Source of the DNA: Vanilla planifolia
Taxonomy: Eukaryota > Streptophyta > Magnoliopsida > Asparagales > Orchidaceae
Length of the DNA: 64,000 bases
NCBI GenBank assembly: GCA_023846275.1
Contig: JAIUJO010000299.1
Location: forward strand, 248,501-312,500
Direction: 5' to 3'
The translations under genes and the position numbers were made by a program. The notes beneath the pieces were generated by a model. It was not told where the DNA came from. It searched no databases and worked only from the letters and a program-made list of their open reading frames with translations. Positions 37,546 to 52,100 of the stretch are shown here, one piece after another. The stretch's first letter is position 1. The number at the start of each line of letters is the position of its first letter.

Positions 37546-37839
37546 TGTTTGCTTTGTCTCTATCACACCTCATTTGAAATTACATTGAATTAAGAAAATG
37601 AATAAGTATATGTAAGAATAAATTATTTTTTGAATAACAAACTATTAAGTGATGTTGAAATAAGATAAAAAAATTAATATAATTTAAACACTCAAAGACA
37701 TGTAAAAGTTAAATTAATAGAACTTTAGAGTTTCATAATAAAATAACAAAAATAAAGAAAAATATATTTTAAAATAAGATAGATTTTAGTGAAAAGTTTC
37801 ATTTCAAGATAGCAACGAGTTGAGTCAAACTTTATTAAG
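37546..37839 (+). repeat. Forward-oriented 294-bp island, copy of 41487-41780
   Basis: Inside the reverse block, this segment is in forward orientation and matches 41487-41780 over 294 bp with roughly 20 differences (about 93% by eye), beginning TGTTTGCTTTGTCTCTATCA and ending ATTATTAAG-like. Sequence on both sides is reverse-oriented satellite and unlike the surroundings of the 41.5-kb copy. This indicates a copy-and-insert event between non-adjacent parts of the array, about 3.9 kb apart. Confidence 0.9.
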
Positions 37840-38450
37840 AGGCCTAATAAAAATTTTAAAAAATTATTAGACATCTCTAGAAAAGATCATCAAATTAAAA
37901 TTTTATGTTTTTATTTCTAATTATTTTTTGAAGTTTTTTTCATTCTTTATGAGATATTTTAAATCATACCTAATACAATTTATCTAATTTCTCATATTTT
38001 GGACTTTGTTTTGGTTAAAATATTATATAACTCTAATTCTCTTCTTGAGTTAGCTTTTGATTTTTAAAAATATTTTTTTTATAAAAAGTTCTTCAAATTA
38101 CCTAATTTTACCATTCATATATATTTTAATTCAATATGAAAATATTAATTTAATATTACTTATATTTATTTATTAATGTAATTCATAGTAATTCCAAATG
38201 TTTTCTCATCAAGATGAAGCAAACATCGTTGGACAAGATTCTATGAGCTTTATCTGCATAAAAATTTATTTTAGAACTTTAATATCTTATTTTCCATTGT
38301 TTTGGAGTGTTTTATAAGACATATTCACTCAAAACTTTTTTAACGATCAAATATGTTACACTTACCTTTCATATAATCTCAGAAAACAATTTTAACAAAC
38401 AATTTATCTAACTATTTCAATGTTATTATAATTTTTTTATGTGACTAAGA
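37840..38450 (-). repeat. Satellite array, second reverse-oriented block, right part
   Basis: Reverse orientation resumes right after the island: TTCTTTATGAGATATTTTAA (reverse of the CTCATAAAGC box), then CTAATTTCTCATATTTTGGA, then TATATATTTTAATTCAATAT, then AAGATGAAGCAAACATCGTTGG, then GTTACACTTACC. It ends at about 38430-38455 where text turns forward again (TTTCAAAATATAAAAATGAA). Confidence 0.83.
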
Positions 38451-41400
38451 AGTTGTATTTCTATTATATTTCAAAATATAAAAATGAATTTAATTTTTTG
38501 AATATAATCGAGATTAGTCTAAGAAAATATTTTTTATCTCGAGCAAAGTATGATGGTGTTTCTTTCATTTTAATTAGATCTTGTCTAGAATTAATTTAAA
38601 TTACCAATAAAAATAAGCTTCAATAATAAAAAAATATTATTTTAATAGTAAGTAAATATATAATAAATCTATAATAAGATAAATTATAGCATTATCATAT
38701 AACTTACGAACAATTAAAACTGTAAAAAAAACTTGAGATAAAGTATACAAGGAAGCTGCATTTCATGATGCTAATGAGAACAAGTGTTATTTCATCCATC
38801 ATTAGATTAGGTGCAAATCAAAATCTCACATATTGTACATAAATCTTAGAAAATAAAATATTTAAAAGCTTATAAACAAATATTTAATTAGACAGTGCTT
38901 GTCAACATGAGCCCAACATTGTTTATGTCATCACAATCAAACCTAAATTGGAATTATTTAGAAGGACATAAATAAACAACAATACAATATAACAATTTAC
39001 TATTTTAGCACTAGGTAAATATATATTAAAGTTGAATCAAGATATCAAAAGCTAAAACATAACAAAATGACGGACATGTACAGTTTACATGTGATGAGAT
39101 TTATGACACAAAACAATAGTTAAATGAAAAAATTCAAAAAATATGATAAAATATAAATGAAAGTTATATTCTAATGTACAAGCATGTCGAGTGTAACATC
39201 CTTGATCATGAAATGAAGTATCAATAAAACTGCCTCATAAAATGTGGAAAAATTTTAAAAAATAAATATTTTAAAAAATAAAAATAAATAATTAATAGGA
39301 TTAAGTTCTTCAACATAAGTCTAATGAAATTAGTGTCACCTAACTAAAGCATCACTTGAAAATACATAAATTATGAAGATAAATAAGCATAAATAATAAT
39401 AATATTTTATATTATTTAAATTTATGTTAAAACTGAAATTAAATAAATTAAACCAATGTAGTATAACTTAGTAAAAGCAATATGAAGGTGACATGAGTAA
39501 TTGAACAAATAAGATAAACTTTGTGGTGAACTATATTCTAGGATTATGACATCCTTAATCATTTCATCTATTACGATTCAAAATATGTCATAAACCATTG
39601 TAACAAATTAGAATATAACATGTTAAAAATAGTAAAATAAGCATTTAATTAGATAGAGCTTATCGAGATGAGTAGAACTAGTTTCAGTTTGATCTTAATT
39701 AGATATCATTTCATATTAACATGTGTTGCAAATTTAAATAAGAATAATTAGTAATAATTTTTTTTAGTATTTAGCAAATATACATTATAATCGAAATGAG
39801 ATAAATTAAAGTAGTGTAATGCTACTAAATCAAACACATGGAAACGTCATATAGAGGACATTTACAGTTTGATACTAATACAATCAAAGCAAAGAAAAAA
39901 CTTTTAGTTAGATAAATTTTATGAGAAAATGGAAATCCAACATATTGAGGATTTTAATTTTAACATCCTGAATCATAAAATTACGTTTGAATTGATATGC
40001 GTCCTTAAACATGTTAAAAAATTATAATAAATATTTAATTTAAAGAAGCCCATTGATATGTGTTCAATGATAATTATTTCATCAAAATCAAAACTCATTT
40101 GGAGTTACTACAAATTATTAGAAAATAAAAAAATAATTGTAATAAAGTATTCTTTTAATTATTAACTAAAAATGTAATAAAGGTGAAAATTTTGTAAATA
40201 AAAACAACATCACATTAATAAATTAAGCAAAATATTTCAACAAATGAGTAAAATTATACCAAAATTCTACATCTAATGCTAAAAACGAAAGAATATTTAA
40301 AATCATAAAAATTAGTAGAAATTAGAAAGAGCAAATAAGTGTTTGAAGACATGTAATATATATAGAAGTTATTTCGGAAATAATTATTTAAAGCAATGTA
40401 TTATAACAAAATAAAAGACATGTAATTGTCGCATGAGAGTTGATTTATAGTTATTTGGGAATACATCCAAATATAACAAAAAATTTTAGAAGATAAGGTA
40501 AATTATGCGAGAAAGATAGTAATGAGTTCAATTACAATACGATCAAATATCAAATAAAGTAAAATTCAAATTTTTCTTTACATGTACCAAAATCATTGAA
40601 AAACATATGGAAAAAATATTAAAATAATTATTTAATTCATTAGTGCTTGTCGAGTCGAGTTTAACAAAATTTGTTTCAAAAAGATGAGAGCTAATTTCCA
40701 ATTACTACAAATTTTCGAAGTAAAAAAAACATAATAATATGTTTTTTAATGTTAATCAAATAAATACAATAGTTTAAATGAGTTAAGTATAAGAAATATA
40801 ATACAACCAAATAAAAGTAACCTAAATTTCACATGAGAGAAGATTGCTAATTACATAGTAACGTAATTAAATCATAATACAACATTTCAACAAGTGAGAT
40901 AATTTTTTTCAGAAATCTTCTTTCAATGGTATTAAGAAGATCGAGCATAACAACATCAATTCTCAAAACATGCTTGATTCAAAAGTTTTTATACAACATA
41001 CCAAAAATGTTGGAAAAATATTATTTAAGAAAATACAAAAAAAAAAATTTTAATTAGATAAAGGTCATTAAGGTGAGATAAAAATTTTTTAATCATGATC
41101 CAATCCCATTTGTGATTACCATAAACTACAAATTAAATAAGTAAAAAATAAATAATATTATATTAATTTAAATATATAATAAAGCTATAATTAGATAAAT
41201 TGAAGAAAAGTAACTTATCAAAATCAAAACGATGCAAAGGCATAATGTGAGGAGATTTATTTTTTAATAGTAACATAATGAAAATAAAACAAAAAATTTA
41301 ATGAAATAAGCTTTTTCAGGATTATGTATTTTAAGATGCTAAGATCATATGTGACATTTTTTACCATGAAATTATTTTTGATTCGAAACCACCCATATAG

Positions 41401-41486
41401 TGTTCCATAACCTAAGAAGATAGAAATATTTAAAAATAAAGAGTTAATTTTTAATTAGATAGGACTCGTTAAGACGAATCTAATAA

Positions 41487-41780
41487 TGTTTGCTTTGTCT
41501 CTATCATGCCTCATTTGAAATTACATTGAATTAAGAAAATGAATAAGTATATGTAAGAATAAATTATTTTTGGAATAACTAACTATTAAGTTATGTTGAA
41601 ATAAGATAAAAAAATTAATATAATTTAATCATCTCAAAGACATGTAAAAGTCAAATTAATAGACCTTCAGAGTTTCATATAAAATAACAAAATTAAAGTA
41701 AAACATTTTTAAAAATAAGATAGATTTTATTGAAAAGTTTCATTTCAAGATAGCAACGAGTTGAGTCAAACATTATTAAG
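41487..41780 (+). repeat. Probable source copy of the 37.5-kb island
   Basis: This 294-bp stretch is a normal part of the forward array: it is preceded in phase by an AGCT-type box (GATAGGACTCGTTAAGACGA) and followed by more satellite. Because 37546-37839 sits in the wrong orientation for its surroundings and this copy does not, this is the more likely donor. About 93% identity by eye between the two. Confidence 0.85.
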
Positions 41781-44700
41781 TGACAAAAATGAATGAAAAA
41801 GTTCTTATTCAATAGGAAAAAATTTTAGTGAAAAAATAATTCAAAATTTGAAAATTTTTATTTAGATGGATAGAACTCATTAGGGTAAGTTGAACAACAT
41901 TTATTTAATCTCAATTAGATCTGATTTGGTGTTATCACAAATTGTCAAATTAAATTAGCACAAATAATAATAACTTACTATTATAGTGTTAAGTAAATAT
42001 ATGTTATAGTTCAAATGAGATAAATTAATTAAATAAGGGTCATACAGACAAGTCTAATAACATTTGTTTTATCTCAATTTAACCTAGTATAGAATTACTA
42101 CGAATTTTGAAAGAAAATGACTATTAAAAAAATAAATTATTGTTATAGTGAAAACATCACATATAAAAGTTGAAACGAGATAAATTAAAGTAATATAATA
42201 TAACCAAATAAAAGACAAGTAAAGATCACATGAAGGAGATTTAGAGTTACATAATAATGTAAAAGATCAACAACATAAATTTAAAGTTTATAAAGAAAAG
42301 AGTACAATATAATAGATAATATATTAAAGTTGAAATAAGATAAACAAAAGCAATGTAATATAACAAAATGAAAGATATTCAAAAGTCACATAAGAAGATA
42401 TTGAAGTTTACTAGTCATACAACAACATAAAAAAATTATAAAAAAATAAATATTTAACTATACAAAGCTCACCTTAAGAAGTCAAGCAACATTTGTTTCA
42501 TTATGATCAAGTGAAACCTTCCTTTGAATTATAATTAATTACTAATGAAAAAACCAATAATAATAACAAATTATTGTTTTAATATAAAGTAAATATAAAT
42601 TAAAATTGAAATGAAACAATTCAAAGATATGCAATGTAGAAAAATCAAAGCAATGCTAAAGCTACACAAAAGGGATATAGAGTTACATAGTAATATAACC
42701 CAATCTAAGAGAGACATTTCAAAAAAAATAAATTGCATGAGAATATTACATTCCAAGTTACTAATAAGATGAAGTGTGATAGCCTTGATTGTCAAACCTT
42801 GTAGGACCTTAAATTTCTTAAAAAAGAAAAATGAAACCTAGAAAAAAATATTTAGAACTATAAAAATAAATATGCAATTCGATAGAGCTTGTTGACTCAA
42901 TGCTTATGACATTTGTTCCTTGATCAAACCTCATTTGAAACTACTAATAATTAGCAAAATAAATAATAAAGAATAATAATTAATTGTTATTTTAATAATA
43001 AATAGATTTACAATATAACACAAATGTGATAAATTGAAGCAATGTAATCTAACTAAATTAAAGACATTTAAGGATCAATATGAGTGGAGAATTATGTAAC
43101 ACAATGATAGGACCTAATCAGGACATTGTATTTTGTTATGTTTACAATATCATGGATAACATCCATAGTCATCAAATAAACTTCAAATAAAAATACCTTT
43201 TAATGAATGCCAAAACCTTAGAAATTCAAATTTTAAAGTATATAAAAGAGCTTATTTAAATGGATTAAGCTCATAGACACAAGTCTTACAAAGTTTGTTT
43301 TGTTTTAACCAGACCTTGGTCGAAGTTAATTTGAATTACAAAATTAAATATGCATAAATAGAACAAATAATTTTTTAAAGTTAAGAAAATAAAAAATATT
43401 ACTCATAATAAGATAAATTTAAATATTATAGTAGAAATAAATTAAGTGATCCAAAAGTTACTTTAGAGAATACTTAGATTTACACAATAATATAACCAAA
43501 TCTAAGCTAAAATTTGTTGAAATGAGAAACATTATACTCAAAAGCTGCATTTCATCGTACTATAGTCACCTTATGTATCATCCTAAATCATTAAATCTTG
43601 TGCAATTCAAAATGTCTTTGAAACATGCTAACATCATACAAAAACTGTACTTAAAAATATAAAAATAAATATTTAATTAAATAAAGCTCATCAACACCAT
43701 TGCATCAACATCACTTTTGTAGCAATCATACCACATTTAGAGTTGCTACAATTTGCTAAAAAAACCAGCATAAGAAAAATTAATTATTGTTTCAAGATTA
43801 AGGAAACATATATTATATAGATAAAAGAAACAAAATGTAATACAATCAAGGAAATTTAAAGGTAACAAAAGATAATACTTGGAGTGACATAAATATATAC
43901 TAAATTCAAAAGATAAAATTTATGAAATGACATAAGTTGTATAGGAAAATTTCATCCCAAACTACTTAGTAATAAAGTGTGGTATCCTCAACAATTAAAT
44001 CAAGTATAAATCTAGACAATCTTGAATAATGTAAAAAACCTATAGAATAGAATAGTTAAAAAAATAAGTTCATGATATAACTATAAAGAGCCCATCGAGA
44101 TAGTCCAACGGCATTTCTTTTCTCTCAATCAGATCATGTCAGGAATTACAATGAATTATAAAAGCTAATAAATATTACTGATAATAGATAATTACTTTGA
44201 TATTAGGTAAATACGTAATATAGCTCAAATTAAGGTAAATTGAAGTAATACTATATGACTAAGATGAATGTAAATATAATATAATAGAAGATTTAGAGTT
44301 ATAACATAATAAAACAAAGTCAAAGTGAAACATTGGAGAAAATGCAACAAACTGTTTAAGAAATTTAAGATACAGAAGATGGAGTGCCACATCCTTGATC
44401 AACAGATCATGATACACGATATGAGTCAAAATATCTCGTACAAAATGAAAACAAGTTAAAAATAATGAAAAAATATCTAAATAAACATTTAACTTGATAG
44501 AGCTCATCAACATTAGTCTAATGTCATTTATTTTATCTCAAGCTGACCACATTTTGGAATTATTGTGAGTTACCCAAAAATTAGTAAAATGTAATATACA
44601 ATTAATATAGTATTATATAAATCATATAAAAGTTGAAATTAGGTACGAATCAAAATGTTTCTTAAAACATGTCAAAATAATAAAAAAACCAATATTGAGA

Positions 44701-45640
44701 AAAATAAATATTTAATTCGATAGAGCTCGTCAAGGCGAGCCCAATGGTAATTATTTTGCTTTGAAGGGACTTCATTTGAAATCACTACAAATTAAAAAAG
44801 AAAACAAGAAAACATAACGATAATTTTATTACTTTATTATTAAGCTAATATATAATAAAGCTTCAAATATGATAAATTGAAGGAATATAATGTCTATAAA
44901 TTAAGTACTATAAACAAACATAAACAATAACAAATTATTATTACAATAGTAGGTATATATATTAAAATTATTAAAAATCAGACCAGTCAAAGTAATGTAA
45001 TTTATATGCAAACCAAAATGATGTAAGGTCATCCTAGATGAAATTTATGGTTACATAGTAATATAACTAAATTATAGTGAGGTATTTGAAAAAAAAATAA
45101 AGCAAACTATGTAAGAAACTTGCATTCGAATATTTTATGGATATAGAGTCTAAAATGTATCAAAACTATCGAAAACAAATTTTCTAATATAAAACCTCAG
45201 TACTCGATTTTATAATGCTCGTTGATATAACTCCAACTAAAATAGTTTTGTTTCGATAAGACCTCGTTTTTAGATATTATATATTAAAAAGTAATGAGAA
45301 CAAATAATTATGAATTGTTATTCTTATATGATGTAAATATATATATTAAAGTTGAAATGAGATGATCTAAATCAAAGTAGTACATTAAAATAAAAGCAAT
45401 ACAAACATAATACAAGAGGACATTTACAATTCCATAATAACAAAACCAAAGCAACCAAAAAAATTTGAAAAAATGAGATAAATTATACAAAAAAGCTAAA
45501 ATCAAAGATACTAATGAGATCAACTATAACATCCTTGAATGCAAATTATATATGAGTGAAAATAACTTCTAAACCGTGTAAAAAAACATAAGAAATAAAT
45601 TATTTAAGAATACAAAACAAAAGACTATGTAATTGGATAG

Positions 45641-45658
45641 TGCTCATTGAGATGAGCA
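45641..45658. other. Palindromic box in satellite unit (7-bp arms)
   Basis: TGCTCAT-TGAG-ATGAGCA, a perfect inverted repeat with a 4-base spacer at the AGCT box of a monomer. It is one of several copies where the arms match fully; see the finding on the palindromic box. Function unknown. Confidence 0.8.
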
Positions 45659-48600
45659 AAAAAGTATTTGTTTCTTATGAACTAAAGAGAAAATCAGATA
45701 AATTGAAACAATATAATTTATACAAATCAAAGACATGGAAGGCTTTACGAAAAATAAATATTTAATTAGACAAATACTTATTAACGCTGAATTAAGGCAT
45801 AACATAATAAAATCAAAGTCATTAAAGGTCATAAAGGGAGTGAATTAGAGTTACTTAGTAATATATCAAATAGAAATGAAAATTTTAAAGAAATGCAATA
45901 ATTGAACGAGAAATTTGAATTTGAAAATAATTAATTCATGTAAAAATCAAATGTCTTTTAAATATGGCAGAACTATAGAAACATAAATATTTAGAATTAT
46001 TAAGATAAATATCTAACTAGATTAAGCTTTCAAGGATGAGTCCTTTGATGTCTTTTTGTGTTGATAAGATACTAAATAGAAATTCATCGGATTACCAAAG
46101 GAAGTAATAATAAATAAAAATAAATAATCATTTAATATTAAGTTAAAAATTCATATAAATCAAATAAGATAAATTGGAGGAATATAATATAAAGATGTTA
46201 AATGATGTAATAATGACATAAGGGGCAATGGAAACTTGGTTTGTAATATAACCAAATCTAAAATCTAAAAAGTTTTTTTAAAAAAAGATACAATTTAATG
46301 GAATGCGGCTCATTTAGATGGATCAATGATCTTTCTTTTAGCTCAATCAAATTTTTTTTTGGAATTTCTTCAAATAACTAATGTGAATAATCTTAAATAA
46401 TAATAAATAATAATTTTAATATCAATTTAATATGTTATATAAGACATAAGGGGAAACATTAAAGGAATATAATATAACTAAGTTATGGAACTTGAATGTC
46501 ACATAAGAGGAGTTATAGAATCTTGTAGTCATATAACCTAATCTAACAATAATTTTTAAGAAAATGAGATATATTGCATAGAAAAGGTGCATTTTAACAT
46601 ACTAATGATATCAATTAAAATATCCATGATCGTTAAATTATGTTTGTATTAAAATGTGTCATAAATGATCCAAAAATAGTAAAAATAATATCTAAAAATA
46701 TAAAAAGTAAAAAAATAAAAAATTAAATATTAAATAAGATAAAGCTTACTTAAATGACTCTAATAAACTTTGTTTTGTCTTCTATAGACCTCGTTTTGAA
46801 TTATAGTGAATTTAAAAACTTGAAAATAAAAAAATAAATTTTAAATGAAAATTATGAAATTAATTAAAATCTATGATAAAGCCAAACTATGTCAAAATTA
46901 AGCACTATAACGTTCACATGTCAAAGTGATGTAAAATTCAGTTGATAAGAAATATAAAGAGAAAAGTTTTTTATCAAAATAGAAGAAAAACATTGAAGAA
47001 TTGAGAAACATTGTAAAGGGAAATTTTAGAACATCAATTGGTCCTCTTTTTTCATTACTGTGTGGAAAACATTAAATATAAAATAAATAAATAATAAATT
47101 ATTACCATAGTATTATATAAAAACATAACAAAATTAAAAGATTAGTTAAATTGAAATAATATATTATAATATAAAAAAATTATAAAGATTTAATGGCCAC
47201 ACCAAAGTTGAATTTAAATTCAAAAGCAACATATTTAAATCGAAGAAAAACATTTGAAGAAATGAGTAAAATTTTATTAGAGAGTTGCATTCCTAGTTAC
47301 GAAAGACATCGTCTATAAAATCCTCAATCAACAAATTAGGGACAAATGAAAATACCAGGTAAATCATGCTAAACTAATATAAAATAAAATATTTAAAATT
47401 ATAAAATGATTTAATTTGATTAAGTTTTTCGAGATGAAGCCTCATTTAAAATTTTGAAGAATTACTAAAACAAAAAAATTTCAAATTAATATTTGAATAT
47501 TTCAAAGCTTTTTTTAAATATGAAATGTAATTATTTGTAGTAATGTAACATGACAAAATCAAAGAGATGTAAATGTCACTTGAAAAGAGATTAAAAGTTC
47601 CAAAATAATATAAGCAAAACCAAGTGAAGAGTTTAAAGAAATAAGAAAAATTTTGTGGGAATGCTGCATTTATGATACTAAAAATAATGAGAAAAACATC
47701 CTTGATTGTCAGAGCTTGTGTGAATGAAATTGATTAATAAAACATGCCAAAATGTAAGAATTTATTTTAAGAAAAATAAGAGTGTAATATATATATAATT
47801 TGATAGAGCTTGTCAAAATAAGTACAATAATATAATTGCTATAAATTTTAAAGAAAAGAAAAATAAATTAAAAAAGTTTCATTTCAATATTAAGATAATT
47901 TATATTAAATCATAAATAAAAAATTGAAAAAAATTTAATATGATAATATCCAAGCAATGTGAAGCTCACATTTAGGTTACTTAGTAATTTATAAAAGATA
48001 AACCAAAAGATCTAAAATGATGAGGTATTTTGAATATAAAACATTGGTTCTAATATTCTCGATAGATCAAGTCTAATATTCCAAAGCTCATATAACAAAG
48101 CAAAAGTATAGAAAATAAAATATTTAAAAATAAATCATAAATTTTTTAATTTATAGAGCTTCTCAAGATTAGTTTGATAATGTTTTTTCATCCCCATTAG
48201 AACTCATTTTGAATTACAAAAATTGACCTATTTAAAAAAGAATTAACAATATTAAATTACAAATGTAATAATATGAAAATATATATTAAATCTAAAATGA
48301 GATAAATCAAACTAATAGAATATTACTAATTCAAAGCCACATAAACATTGTAATGGATGTGTTATAAGGAAACATAATAATTTAAATGAATCTAAGAAAG
48401 AAAATATGATCAAATGAGATTGATTGTGTTGGAAGGTTCATTTAAAGATATTAAGTAGATTGAGTCCAACATTCTTTGTTTGTTGAAAAAAATATAAACT
48501 AAAATATCTCGTAAAGAATGTTCAATCTCAATGATATAAAAAATTTCAAAATCTAGAAATGATTATTTAATTTATAGAGCTTATCGAGAAAAGACCAAGA

Positions 48601-49161
48601 ATATTTTTTCTTCTCTATAGACCTTCTTGATAATTAACGTATGTCATTGGATATCAAAGAGAATAAAATATCTAAGAAAGAGTTATAAAATAATCTAAAA
48701 TAAATATTTAAAAATAGGAAAATTAATATTAAATTAGTTATTGCTTTTCTTGACCTATCCAACGACATTTGCTTCATCTCGATCATATATTTTTCGGCAT
48801 AATATGGGATTAAAAAGATAAATGAATGTCAATAAATATAAATTATTATTTTAATATACAATAAATATATGTTAAAGTCCAAAAGAGATAAATTGAAGTA
48901 GGTAATATAACAAAATAAAAAATATCTAAAGGTCACATAAGGGGAGACTTACATTTAATAAGTAACGTTACATAATCAAAGAAATAGTTTTTAAGAAATG
49001 AGGTAAATTGCACAATTAAGTAGCATTCCAAGAAAGGAGGATGAGTATAACATCTTCGATTGTCAACTTAGGTATAATTCAAAATGTAACATAAAATGTG
49101 CCATTATCCTACAAAATAAGATATTTAAAAAATATAAAAAAATTAATATTTAAAAGTATAT

Positions 49162-49179
49162 AACTCATCTAGATGAGTT
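49162..49179. other. Perfect 18-bp palindrome in satellite unit
   Basis: AACTCATCTAGATGAGTT reads the same on both strands. It occupies the position of the consensus box GCTCATCGAGATGAGT. Function unknown. Confidence 0.85.
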
Positions 49180-52100
49180 TAAAGACAACCAATTCATTTG
49201 CATCCAATGTTATCTATAATTAGAGTTAATTACAAAAATAAATAAAACTAAAACATTAAAAAAATATTATTTTAAAATTAAGTAAATATACATTAATGCT
49301 AAATTAAGATAAATTAAAAAAATGTATCATAACCAAATCACAGTGATGTAAAGGTCACACAAGATGACTATTGAATTTTGATAGTAATATAACAAAATCA
49401 AACATAAACTTTTAAAAAAAGGATATAAATCGAACAAGAACATTGCATTGCAATATACGAAGATGAACAAGTGTAACATCCTCATTCATAAGAAACGGTA
49501 CGATTCAAAATTTTTTGTGCTATTAAAGTTTAATTTTAAGAAATATATAAATCAATATTTTGTTGGACATAGCTCATTGAAATGAGTTTTATTTTGTTTG
49601 ATTTATGTTTTTCACACCTCATTTGAAATAGTTACAAATACACAAATTAATGAAATGTATTATAAGCAAACCAAAGTGTTTTAAATGTCACATGATATGG
49701 GAAATATAGTTTCATTGTAATATAACTAAACTAAAACATAAAATTTGAGTAAATATGTTAAATTGAAGAGGAAAGTTTAATTCTAGGATAGTGAGGAGAC
49801 CAACAGAAACATTCTCAATCATCCTACTAATTACAAAAAAAAAATTTCTTTTAAAGCATGCCAGAACAATAAAGAGTAAATATTTGAAACATAAAAATGA
49901 ATTTTTGATTAGATAGAGCTCATCCACAAGTGCATAATGACTCTTCTTTTGTCTTCATCAAAATCATTTGGAATTACATATAATATCCAATTGATATAAA
50001 AAAATAAAAAATAATTTAAAATTTTTTAAATATATCTATTAAAAATGATATGAGATAAACTAAAGCATTGTAACATGTCCAAATCAAAGTCATGCAAAAT
50101 CTCACAAGAGAAGATTCAGAGTTGCATAATGATATAAGTAAAATAAGTGGAAACATTTAAAGAAATTAAAAATTTTATATGAGAGAGACGTGCACCAATT
50201 TTTTATGAAAATCAAGGAAAAGCATCACTTATTATCTAATCAAGTAAGATTTAAAATGTCTTTTAAAGCTGCAAAAATCCTAAAAAAATATAATTTCTAA
50301 AAATATAAAAAAATTTATTTCATTTGGTGGAGCTCATCTACATGAATGCAACAACATTTGTTTTAACTTGATCATATCTTATTTTGAAATAATTTGAATT
50401 AACAAAGTAAATACTCATAAATTAAAATAATTTATTACTTTGATATTTAGTTAAAAAATAATATGACCAAAATGAGATCAATTTAATTTATTTGTCTTAC
50501 TCCAATATAAAGGATATAAAGAAAACAAAAGAAGAGTATTAGTGATAGATAGTAATATAACTAAATGAAGGTGATATATTTCCAAAATAACATAAATTAT
50601 ATGGAAAAGTTGTATTCCAAAATTTTAAGCAAATCGAGTGTAACATCTAAAATTTCCAAATAAAGTTCAAATTGTAACATCTCATAAAGTGTGTGAAATA
50701 TCAAGAAATGAAAATGTTTTAAAATTTTAATAAAGAATATGTAATTGGCTAGCCCTCATCGAGGTGTGTCCAAAAAGTTTTTTTATTTGAATGATCTTTT
50801 TTTGGAATTATGTGCAATTACCTAAATAAATAAGCATAAACAATAATAACTTATTATATTTTCTATCAAATAAATATATTTTATGTTTAAAATGAGAAAT
50901 TGAAGTAAAATAATATAACAAAATTTGCATGATATAATGATCACATAAGAGTAGATTTAGAGTTACATAAAAATAGAACCAAATTAAGGGAAAAAATATC
51001 AATTATTCAGATAACTAGCATGGGAAAATTGTATTCTAATATACTAAGGAGATTGAATATAAAATTCTAAGTGATCAAATTTTGTACAAATTAAAAATAC
51101 TGCATAAAGAATATTGAAATATTTTAAAATAAATTATTTAATATAAATAAAATGAAAATTAACTTGATATAGCTTTTCTAGATTGGTCCAATAACATTTA
51201 TTTCTTATCCACAGAAAATATTTTGTAATTTTAAGAAAATTACACAAAAAAGAAGCATAAATAAAAGTGAAGTATTTTTTATAAATGAAGAAAATATATG
51301 TCTAAGCTAAAATAAGAAATATTAAAATAATGTAATATAACAAAATAAAAGTTATAAAAAGATCACGCAAACGGGGATGCATAGTTATGTACCAAAAAAA
51401 TCAAAAAGAAAAATTTTGAGAAATGAGATAATTTTAAATTAAAGCAGCTTTTCCTGATGCTGAGGAGGTCGAGTATAACAAATTTGATCTCTAAATCTGG
51501 TGAGAATCATCAAGTCTCTTTAAATATAATAAAATCTTAAAACTAAAATAGTTATAATAAAAAAAAATATACAATTGATAGTCTTTATAGAGATATGTAT
51601 AGACAGGTTTGTTTTTTTTTTATAGTAAGATCATATTTAGAATTATTTCATATTACAAAGTAAATAGCTATAAATAATGATAAATAATTATTTTAATTTT
51701 TAGTAAAAATATATCATGATTAACATGAGATAAATTGAAAGAATATGATATAACAAAAATATAGTGACATAAAGATAATACGATAACAGAATTGGAGTTG
51801 AATTGTAATATAAATAAATCAAAGTAGAGTAGTTTAAGAAACGACATAAATTGTGTAAAAAAGTTCCATTCCAACATGCTAAGTTAGTTGAGAGCAAATG
51901 GTTCGATTGTCAAATAAATTACTAACACAAACATCTTATAAAAATTTAATATCCAAAAAACATTTTAAAAAAATATTTAAAAAATAACATAATTATTGAG
52001 CATGATAGGAAAAGTCTAACATTGTTCATGTCATCTCGTCTAGACATTGACTTTAATATTTACAAATCAAAATTTTAATTAAAAAAAAAATAATAATAAA

